Below the pieces are notes generated by a model. That model had not been told where the DNA came from and ran no database searches. It was given only the letters and a program-made list of their open reading frames with translations. From Blastopirellula sp. (lineage in GTDB: Bacteria > Planctomycetota > Planctomycetia > Pirellulales > Pirellulaceae), in contig NVWB01000177.1 in the NCBI GenBank assembly GCA_002733575.1, positions 1-34,419 on the forward strand: a stretch of DNA of 34,419 nt, read 5' to 3'. How positions within the stretch are numbered: position 1 is the stretch's first letter; each line of letters begins with the position of its first letter. The position numbers and the translations under genes are program-made. Positions 8,484 to 15,304 of the stretch are shown piece after piece.

Positions 8484-9803
8484 ATGAAAAAGTCATGGCA
8501 CTTAAATCGACGCATGGTTTTGAAATCTGCTGGCGTGGCACTTGCACTGCCCTGGTTTGAAAGCATGGGCGCAGCCGCCACAAAACAAGAACCTGAAACA
8601 CCGAAGCGACTTTGCTGTGTGATGTTTCCTTATGGAGTGGCTCTCCCTAAAGACGATTCGCCAGATCGAGATTGGGGATGGTTCCCGCGTGGTGAAGGAA
8701 GCGATTATCAACTGACCAACGTACTGAAACCGCTTGAACCGCTGATGGAAGAGACTTCGATTTTCGGGGGTCTGTCTCACGCCCACTGTCGCACGATGAA
8801 TGGCCATGACACTGGCGATACGTTTTTAACCGGCAATCATTTGGCAAGCATTACTTATCGAAACACGGTCTCGCTCGATCAATATGCGGCTGAAACTATT
8901 GGGCAGCAAACTCGTATTCCTTCTTTGACATTATCAACCGATGGCGGCGTAGGGCCACGTACCCGGTCGACGACGCTTTCGTATACAAGCAAGGGACGTC
9001 CTATTCCGGCGTTGTCGAATCCGAAACTCATCTTCCAACGACTTTTTGGTCAAGATAATGCCAGCCAACTTGATCGGCGGCGAATGGAGAACTCGGCCAG
9101 TATCTTAGATTTGGTATTAGAACAATCGCGTTCGCTTCGATCCAACTTAGGCCTACCAGATCGTAGGAAATTGGATGAATACGAAACCTCGGTGCGTGAT
9201 GTTGAGCAGAGAGTTGAACGATCAAAACGGTGGCTAGATACGCCGTTGCCAGAAGTGAACTCCGATGAACTTCAGTTAGACGCAAACACCGATGGGCCGA
9301 AAGAGTATATTCGGGCCGTGTATGATTTGATGTTCCTCTCATTTCAAACCGATCTCACTAGATTGGCCACCTATCAAATTGGAAGCTATGGCCCGACACT
9401 GGCAAGAACTTTTCCGGCTTGTATCGGCTTGCCGGGCAACTGGCATGGGTTAGCACATGGAGCGGCCAAAAAAGGTGGGGCTGAACAAATAGGGAAATTC
9501 GATCAGTTTCTGGCGGAAAACTTGGCCTATTTTCTTACACGCCTAAAGACAACCGAAGAAGCAGATGGCAATATGCTAGATCGAACATGTGTTCTGTACG
9601 GCTGTAGCAATAGCCGGACTCACCAAAACCGAAACTATCCGCTGTTGCTTTCTGGTGGCAACAAATTGGGGCTGACGCATAATCAGTACTTGAAGTTTAA
9701 AGAAAGTACGCCGATGTCAAATCTGTTTGTTTCGATATTAAATGCGTTAGATGTCCCGTGCGATCAATTTGCCGATAGCACCGGTCCATTGGCCGGTTTA
9801 TAA
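8484..9803 (+). CDS. DUF1552 family protein, probably Tat-exported
   Basis: A 439-residue protein with a twin-arginine leader, NRRMVLKSAGVALALPWFES (about 8-27). Family blocks include PKRLCCVMFPYGV, WGWFPRGEGSDYQLTNVLKP, HCRTMNGHDTGDTFLTGN and SLDQYAAETIGQQTRIPSL. The C-terminal part (VLYGCSNSRTHQNRNYPLLL) resembles the fold shared with DUF1501. It follows the DUF1592 gene by 15 nt, the standard genomic pair. The pair likely acts together outside the cytoplasm, with one partner a c-type cytochrome exported unfolded by Sec and the other exported folded by Tat. The substrate is not known. Confidence 0.93.
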   Translation: MKKSWHLNRRMVLKSAGVALALPWFESMGAAATKQEPETPKRLCCVMFPYGVALPKDDSPDRDWGWFPRGEGSDYQLTNVLKPLEPLMEETSIFGGLSHAHCRTMNGHDTGDTFLTGNHLASITYRNTVSLDQYAAETIGQQTRIPSLTLSTDGGVGPRTRSTTLSYTSKGRPIPALSNPKLIFQRLFGQDNASQLDRRRMENSASILDLVLEQSRSLRSNLGLPDRRKLDEYETSVRDVEQRVERSKRWLDTPLPEVNSDELQLDANTDGPKEYIRAVYDLMFLSFQTDLTRLATYQIGSYGPTLARTFPACIGLPGNWHGLAHGAAKKGGAEQIGKFDQFLAENLAYFLTRLKTTEEADGNMLDRTCVLYGCSNSRTHQNRNYPLLLSGGNKLGLTHNQYLKFKESTPMSNLFVSILNALDVPCDQFADSTGPLAGL

Positions 9804-10293
9804 AGGGTGAATGGCTTTTAGATCTTCTCTAATATAGGGTAGCACCGCCGACGATTCCGGCGTTGGCTTGGCTTCGAGATCAAACGTATTCGGAACGTCG
9901 TCGGTGTGGCCGTAGGCCATCAGAGGTTACAGGGGCCGAGATTAATGAAATTCATAGAACGTACTTGATCAATCATAAGCTTAGAATTTACGGAAAAATG
10001 GAAACCGCACTGGCCTCTAATCGACTAACGTCGACCCCGGCGTCGTTTTGAATATGTGGGTTTGCAGTGGTTCGCGTTCTCCAAAATCGACGGCGCGGCT
10101 ACCCAGAATACGAAATTCTCTTCGGAGCGAAGTTTCGCGGCAAAAAAACAATGTTTAATTGCTCTAGTCCGGATATCCATTTGCTTGGGAATTACGCATT
10201 CTCGCCTTACTGAGATGTTCTGTTACAATAACTGTGAAATCGAGCGACCGCTCTTCATTTGCAGTCTTCTTTCTTTGTATCAAGTAACATCGC
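9804..10293. other. Intergenic region with dispersed repeat
   Basis: These 490 nt contain the second 88-nt-type repeat (9851-9937), a small imperfect palindrome around 10028-10048 and another inverted motif near 10108-10136 (ctTCGgagCGAag core). Open frames crossing it (for example 10056-10316) show no recognisable family and I do not call them. Confidence 0.65.
9851..9937 (+). repeat. Dispersed 88-nt repeat, copy 2
   Basis: Same orientation as 4070-4157 and about 92% identical. It lies just after the DUF1552 gene. Confidence 0.85.
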
Positions 10294-11871
10294 ATGAAAA
10301 ACATCAGTATCTTTAATCACGTGCTGGGCCCGGTGATGCGTGGTCCTTCGAGTTCGCATACCGCGGGTGCCTATCATATTGGCTGCATGGCCCGTTCTTT
10401 ATTGGGAAGCATGCCGACTAAGGCGGTATTGGCTTTTGACAGCGAAGGATCTTATGCGGTTACCTATGACGTGCAAGGGGCCGACCGTGGTTTTGCCATG
10501 GGGTTAATGGATAAACCGCTTACCGATGAATCATTTTTCACTTCGCTGCAAGATGCTCCGCAGGCAGGGTTAGAGATTGATTTTCAAGTGAGAACACTCT
10601 CGCACCGAGATCATCCGAACACGGTGGAGATTGAACTGACCGCATCAGATGGGAACACAATTGAACTAGTCGCACGATCAGTCGGTGGCGGAGAAGTTGA
10701 GTTTACCCATATCGATGGTCGACAAGTTCTGTTCAACGGTGCGGCGTATGAAGCACTAGTGGAAGTGTCTGCCGATAAAGTGGATGCTGCATCTGAACTG
10801 CTTACTCGCTTGGGTGAGATTCTGGAACCGCCAAAAGTTGCATCTGAGAACGGCATTGCACAATTGACAACTCGCTGTGGAGCCCCACTTCCTACTTCGT
10901 TTTATGATGAATTGCACGCATTGGATGAGAGCGGGCGCGTGTGGGAGTCTGCGCCAGTTTACTTTACGCAAGTTGGCGAACCCATTTTCACCAGTGCCAA
11001 AGATTTGGTGGAGATTGCCGAAGAGCGAGGCATTTCATTGGGGGAATTAGCACTGGCTTCCGAGGCCCAGCAGCTAGGAATGAGCGAAGACGAACTAATT
11101 AAGGAGATGTTGTACCGCTACGACATCATGGCAGATTCGGTGAAGCGAGGACTGGACCCAGATTTCACTGGCCTGCAATTACTGCCAGCTTGTGCGAGTT
11201 CCATTTTTACCGCCGAAGCTGAAGGTCGACTTTCAGTACGCAGCTTACACACCAGAGCGGCGGCCAGAGCGTTGGCCGTAATGCACGTGAACGGCGCGAT
11301 GGGCGTGGTGTGTGCTGCACCGACTGGTGGCTCTGCCGGGGTGATTCCTGGAACGCTGGTAACACTGGCCGAAGAACGTGATCTATCGCGGGATCAAATC
11401 GCCAAGGCATTGTTTGCCGCTGGTTGTGTTGGTTCAATTTTGGCCATTCGCGGAACCTTTGCTGCGGAAGTGGCCGGGTGCCAAGTCGAGATCGGGGCAT
11501 CCGGGGCCATGGCGGCAGCCGCAGTCGTGGATGCAGTGGGCGGAACGGCCAAACAGGCATTAGATGCCGCTGCGATTGGTTTTCAAAACACGATGGGCAC
11601 CGTTTGTGACCTGCTTCATGGAATGGTTGAAATCCCTTGCCACACTCGCAACGGAGCCGCAGCGGCCAGTGCGTTTGTGAATGCGGACCTAATTCTAGGT
11701 GGCTACCCAAACTTCATTCCGCTGGATGATACCATTGATGCAGTCTACGCAGTCGGTCTGGCAATGCCATCGGAGCTTCGTTGTACATCCAAGGGTGGAT
11801 TGGCCGTCACGCCATCGGCATTGGCGATGGTGCCAGGCTGTTGTGGGTCCGGGTGCTCAAGCTGTGGGTAG
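10294..11871 (+). CDS. sdaA: L-serine dehydratase, fused beta-alpha type
   Basis: Iron-sulfur L-serine ammonia-lyase converting L-serine to pyruvate and ammonia in the cytoplasm. The N-terminal half is the beta part (GPVMRGPSSSHTAGAYHIG, about 12-30). Residues from about 230 match the separate alpha subunit of Bacillus-type enzymes (SAKDLVEIAEERGISLGELA), followed by VVCAAPTGGSAGVIPG. The three expected cluster cysteines are present: Cys396 (AGCQVEIGASG), Cys438 and Cys449 (CDLLHGMVEIPCHTRN). Their spacings of 42 and 11 match those of characterised enzymes as I recall them. At 525 residues it is longer than E. coli SdaA (454) and about equal to the sum of the two Bacillus subunits, so it reads as a beta-alpha fusion. 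It ends in CCGSGCSSCG. It appears to be a single-gene unit. Confidence 0.93.
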   Translation: MKNISIFNHVLGPVMRGPSSSHTAGAYHIGCMARSLLGSMPTKAVLAFDSEGSYAVTYDVQGADRGFAMGLMDKPLTDESFFTSLQDAPQAGLEIDFQVRTLSHRDHPNTVEIELTASDGNTIELVARSVGGGEVEFTHIDGRQVLFNGAAYEALVEVSADKVDAASELLTRLGEILEPPKVASENGIAQLTTRCGAPLPTSFYDELHALDESGRVWESAPVYFTQVGEPIFTSAKDLVEIAEERGISLGELALASEAQQLGMSEDELIKEMLYRYDIMADSVKRGLDPDFTGLQLLPACASSIFTAEAEGRLSVRSLHTRAAARALAVMHVNGAMGVVCAAPTGGSAGVIPGTLVTLAEERDLSRDQIAKALFAAGCVGSILAIRGTFAAEVAGCQVEIGASGAMAAAAVVDAVGGTAKQALDAAAIGFQNTMGTVCDLLHGMVEIPCHTRNGAAAASAFVNADLILGGYPNFIPLDDTIDAVYAVGLAMPSELRCTSKGGLAVTPSALAMVPGCCGSGCSSCG

Positions 11872-11947
11872 GGTTAGACTTGGCTCTAGTACAATTTAAG
11901 CCTTAATATCTGCTGCGGAACCTTCTGTCCCAGAGGGACAGTATCGT

Positions 11948-11972
11948 GTAGCCAGGGGATTTATCCCCTGGA
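11948..11972 (+). repeat. 25-nt inverted repeat, left copy
   Basis: Exact reverse complement of 12143-12167. Itself a hairpin with the arms CCAGGGGAT and ATCCCCTGG and a 2-nt loop. Confidence 0.9.
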
Positions 11973-12142
11973 GTCGATACTCAAAGCACCCCAAAGCCCC
12001 AGCGGGGCGATATCACAATCATCATGATGTTTTGCTATCTGAGAACGAATTTCATGTAGAAAAACTTGATTCGTAGCTGTTAAGAGGGCTCATCGAAACA
12101 ATGTCGCCCCTCACCGGGGCTTAGGCTGTTTTAGTTCTTTTT

Positions 12143-12167
12143 TCCAGGGGATAAATCCCCTGGCTAC
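12143..12167 (-). repeat. 25-nt inverted repeat, right copy
   Basis: Exact reverse complement of 11948-11972; 170 nt separate the two. Confidence 0.9.
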
Positions 12168-12288
12168 ATGATGTCGTCCCTAGCGGGACTGAAAAACCTG
12201 GAAACAATTGCGGCAATATAATCCATTTTTTCGTGAATATTCGGCATGCGGATTTTATAATGCTCTAGTGAAAAGTTTCTAACACAAT

Positions 12289-12324
12289 AAAAAAACGGCG
12301 ACTTTGGTAAGTCCAAAGTCGCCG
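12289..12324 (-). terminator. Rho-independent terminator of the Gfo/Idh-DUF1080 operon
   Basis: A 12-bp perfect stem (CGGCGACTTTGG 12296-12307 with CCAAAGTCGCCG 12313-12324, 5-nt loop) is followed on the minus strand by seven T residues (the A run at 12289-12295). It lies 31 nt past the stop of the Gfo/Idh gene. Confidence 0.92.
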
Positions 12325-12355
12325 TGATTAAATCGTCATCTATTAGTTGCTTTTA

Positions 12356-13666
12356 CTAGGCAACTTCCCAGCCTGGTCGATAGACTTTGCTGAGGTATTT
12401 ATCGGCTGCTTCGCAGTTGGTGGCTTTCAGGTTTTTGGCGTCCCATTCTAGGGCTTCGCCGGTTCGGTAAGCTACGTTGCCAAGCAATACGGTTTCAGAC
12501 AGGGCACCCGAGTAATCGAAATTACACGTGGTAGGTGAACCATCTTTACAGGCCTTGATCCATTCGGCGTGATGCCCGATTGATTTAGGAATCGTTTGCT
12601 TCGGTGGAGTGAAATCAGTGAACTTGCTGGTTGGGAAGAGTCGATATTTGCTGTAGTCAGCATACATCTTGCCTTCGGTTCCAACGAACATAACACCACT
12701 GGATGGAACGCGTTCGCCTGCAACTTCGCGAGGGATCATGTTGCCATCGTACCAAGTTAGGTTACAGGCGGTCATGTCTCCACGAGCTGGGAATTTGTAG
12801 CGAACGGTTAAACCGAGTGGGCAAGTTTCTTCGTGGGCTTCGACTTTACCCTCTGCTTCGCAGTGAGTAGGGTGACGCAGTTTAAGAGCCCAAAACGGGA
12901 GATCCATGTAATGACAGGCCATGTCTCCTAGTGTGCCTTGTCCGAATTCCCACCAACGACGCCAGTTGCCTGGGTGATAACGACCAGCGGCATACCCACG
13001 TTCAGCGGCAGGGCCTAACCAGAGATCCCAGCTTAATGTCTTCGGTGCCTCTTCGGTTTTGGTCGGAAGTTCTCCGCCGCCCCAGCCTTTGCCTACCCAA
13101 ACATGGACATCGGTTACATCGCCGATTCCGCCTGCTTGAATGATTTCCACGACACGACGATAGTTGTCGTTAGCGTGAATTTGTGTACCCATTTGCGTTG
13201 CTATGCCCGCTTTTTTGGCGGCTTCGGCAATGATACGGGCTTCTTGCACGGTATGCGTTAAAGGTTTTTCACAATAAACGTGCATACCAGCGTTGATGGC
13301 ACGAATGGTAGCCGGTGCATGTTGATGATCAGCGGTTGCAACCACCACGGCATCAATTTTCCCTTTTTCGGCCTGAAGCATCTCTCGATAGTCGTCATAG
13401 GTACGAACACCAGAGAAGTTTTTAGCTTGCCGATTAAGATAGTTTTGGTCAACATCAACCAAGGCAACGATGTTCTCGCCTTTGACACCAGCGATATCGG
13501 CAGCAGCCCGATTGGCAGTTCCGATACATGCAATGTTCAGCTTGTCGTTGGCCGATGTCGATTCAGCGGCAACTGCTTGCCCCCAAACGCCTGCGGACAA
13601 CGCGGCGACACCAGCAGAGGTAGTTTTGATAAAGTTACGGCGATCCAAGTTTTGTGTTTTTTTCAT
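12356..13666 (-). CDS. Gfo/Idh/MocA oxidoreductase, Tat-exported
   Basis: A 436-residue NAD(P)-type oxidoreductase with a Tat leader (LDRRNFIKTTSAGVAALSAG, about 7-26), so it should carry its nucleotide cofactor out of the cytoplasm already bound. The Rossmann region is LNIACIGTANRAAADIAGVK followed by IVALVDVD. The family motif YCEKPLTHTVQEAR supplies the conserved Glu-Lys-Pro of the active site. The C-terminal half is the usual alpha/beta dimerisation domain. It lies 70 nt downstream of the DUF1080 gene on the same strand, and the pair ends at the terminator at 12289-12324. Together they suggest oxidation of a glycoside at C3 and later cleavage of the 3-keto product, which is inference from the families. 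Substrate unknown. Confidence 0.92.
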   Translation of the reverse strand: MKKTQNLDRRNFIKTTSAGVAALSAGVWGQAVAAESTSANDKLNIACIGTANRAAADIAGVKGENIVALVDVDQNYLNRQAKNFSGVRTYDDYREMLQAEKGKIDAVVVATADHQHAPATIRAINAGMHVYCEKPLTHTVQEARIIAEAAKKAGIATQMGTQIHANDNYRRVVEIIQAGGIGDVTDVHVWVGKGWGGGELPTKTEEAPKTLSWDLWLGPAAERGYAAGRYHPGNWRRWWEFGQGTLGDMACHYMDLPFWALKLRHPTHCEAEGKVEAHEETCPLGLTVRYKFPARGDMTACNLTWYDGNMIPREVAGERVPSSGVMFVGTEGKMYADYSKYRLFPTSKFTDFTPPKQTIPKSIGHHAEWIKACKDGSPTTCNFDYSGALSETVLLGNVAYRTGEALEWDAKNLKATNCEAADKYLSKVYRPGWEVA

Positions 13667-13736
13667 ATATAGAATTCCTTGAGTTTGTAAAAGGAAAATG
13701 TTTTGTGCTGTTTGGTAAACGAGTTACCTTGAATGA

Positions 13737-15038
13737 TTATTTAAGTTCTTTAATTGTGATAGCTCGGAATAAGACAGGATCGTTATGACCAGCGAAACCA
13801 AAGTAACCTTCAGTTCGATCTTTGCCAGGGTGAGGACTATTGGCCATAAAGTCTTTCGCCTTAGAAATATCAGCATCAAGGATAACCGATCCATTGAGTT
13901 CGACTTTAATGTTTGAGCCTTGCACGGTTACTTCTTGGAAGTTCCATTCGCCAGTAGGGCGAAGGTATCCACGTTGGGCAGCCGCCATTCCATAAGCCGA
14001 TCCATGGTATTGTCGTGCGTCTAGTTTGCTGTACTTCGGGTGTTCTGAATCAAGGACTTGCAATTCGGTCATGCCATTATAAGCAGTGTTGACTTGGCCC
14101 CCGGGGTAGCGAATGGCTAGGCCGTTGTTTCCGCCTGGGGGTAGTTGGAATTCAACGCGTACCACAAAATCACTGTATTGTTCTTCGGTATGAAGCACGC
14201 CACCATGTTTGGGTTTGCAAGCAATTGCCCCATCGCGGACTTCGTAGTTATCAACCGCCCCGGTCCAACCTTTCAGCGATTTTCCGTCGAATACCGAATT
14301 GAATCCCTTCTTGTTTTTGCTGGCCAAAATCGTGTTGGCTTCATCGGAACCGATTTCTCGGATGTAAATGTTCTTCCAACTGATGGGTCCGCCATGCGTT
14401 TGAAGATGAATAGGACCAGTCCGGGCCAGTGCACTTTTGCGGTCGTAATAGTTTTCCATAATGGCATGGTCGACCACTTGTTTGCCGTTGAGCCAAACAC
14501 TGGTGCGGGCACCTACTTGAATGATACGCACAGAGTTCCATTCGCCAAACGGTTTATCGGCAAGTACCGAGGGGTCTTTGCCTGGGGCACCCTTGCTGTT
14601 GTTCCAAAGTCCGCCGGAACCTTTGTCGGCACCGATATTCCATTTGCCACCTTCTTTGGTGGTGTCCCAGATTTGAACTTGGGGTGTTCCACGAAGATAG
14701 ATACCGCTATCAGCTTTGGCAACGGTTTTGTAATCAATCAGTAGTTCGTAATCGCCGTAGTCTGCATCGGTGGTTAGATAGGCACCATGACCATCGTTGT
14801 AGATTTCATCTCCTTTGGCACTCCAGTGTGCTTTTACATCGGTTGCAAAAGCGGCTAGTTTCTTTTCGCGAGCTTCTTCGGTTTTTGCACCGCGAAGACT
14901 ATGCGGATTGTTTCCATGCCAGCCACTTAAGTCTTCGCCGTTATAGAGCGATGTAAAGCCTTCAGGCGGAGCCGCAACCACGCAGGTTGTTAAAGCCAGG
15001 AGTAAGCAAGATGCAAGACTCATGAATTTGATATTCAA
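13737..15038 (-). CDS. Double-DUF1080 (3-keto-disaccharide hydrolase-type) secreted protein
   Basis: A 433-residue protein with a Sec signal (SLASCLLLALTTCVVA). It contains two DUF1080 modules, a concanavalin-like fold now linked to 3-keto-glycoside cleavage. The first starts at EGFTSLYNGEDLSGWHG (about 25-41) and includes GDYELLIDYKTVAKADSGIYLRG split over two short runs. The second starts at KGFNSVFDGKSLKGWTG (about 243-259), with NNGLAIRYPGG and the final GYFGFAGHNDPVLFRAITI. Most members have one module, so this is a tandem duplication or a catalytic plus binding pair. It is upstream of the Gfo/Idh gene in the same operon. The catalytic residues cannot be assigned by eye. Confidence 0.92.
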   Translation of the reverse strand: MNIKFMSLASCLLLALTTCVVAAPPEGFTSLYNGEDLSGWHGNNPHSLRGAKTEEAREKKLAAFATDVKAHWSAKGDEIYNDGHGAYLTTDADYGDYELLIDYKTVAKADSGIYLRGTPQVQIWDTTKEGGKWNIGADKGSGGLWNNSKGAPGKDPSVLADKPFGEWNSVRIIQVGARTSVWLNGKQVVDHAIMENYYDRKSALARTGPIHLQTHGGPISWKNIYIREIGSDEANTILASKNKKGFNSVFDGKSLKGWTGAVDNYEVRDGAIACKPKHGGVLHTEEQYSDFVVRVEFQLPPGGNNGLAIRYPGGQVNTAYNGMTELQVLDSEHPKYSKLDARQYHGSAYGMAAAQRGYLRPTGEWNFQEVTVQGSNIKVELNGSVILDADISKAKDFMANSPHPGKDRTEGYFGFAGHNDPVLFRAITIKELK

Positions 15039-15304
15039 GATAATTTTCCTCGTGTGGATGAGAGAGATATAGGGAATGTTAAGTAAATGATAGGAATCGA
15101 AGTTTATTCGACCCTATATTCTAGGCAGGAAGCGTAAGATGCTATGTGTGTTATTGTAAATTGTTGAATTCAATAATGCCAGTCAGATAGCCAAAGAAAA
15201 TTCGAGTTTGCGGTGAGATTATTGAGGCTCACTAGAAATGGGGCATTTCACACTTTTATTGGACGTGAAATTCCCCTTATTTAAAGAAAACCTAATCTCT
15301 ACCC
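15039..15304. other. Intergenic region, nothing recognised
   Basis: These 266 nt lie upstream of the DUF1080 gene and downstream of the cytochrome gene. Apart from a weak GTGAG/CTCAC inverted motif near 15213-15232, I see no gene or strong structure. Confidence 0.5.

Larger units (their letters stand above)
11926..12189. repeat. Nested inverted-repeat region (palindrome cluster)
   Basis: About 264 noncoding nt built from small hairpins arranged with overall dyad symmetry. Left arm: TGTCCC-aga-GGGACA (11926-11940), a 40-nt hairpin (11941-11980, outer stem GTATCG/CGATAC, inner stem CCAGGGGAT/ATCCCCTGG), and GCCCC-agc-GGGGC (11996-12008). Right arm, in reverse order: GCCCC-tcacc-GGGGC (12106-12120), the inner hairpin again (12143-12167) and GTCCC-tagc-GGGAC (12176-12189). 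It lies between serine dehydratase (+) and the Gfo/Idh operon (-), which converge on it. Confidence 0.85.

Noticed and set aside
10056..10316. 86-residue plus-strand frame before the serine dehydratase
   Set aside because: It overlaps the dehydratase start, has no signature, and mixed composition suggests chance.
11207..11710. 167-residue minus-strand frame
   Set aside because: Antisense to the alpha part of serine dehydratase; Pro/Arg/His-rich like a shadow frame.
11926..12189. CRISPR array
   Set aside because: The repeats are inverted hairpins, not evenly spaced direct repeats with unique spacers.
14145..14744. 199-residue plus-strand frame
   Set aside because: Antisense to the double-DUF1080 gene, which has clear family motifs.
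15213..15232. Terminator for the octaheme gene
   Set aside because: Only a 5-bp GTGAG/CTCAC stem with a long loop and no T run.
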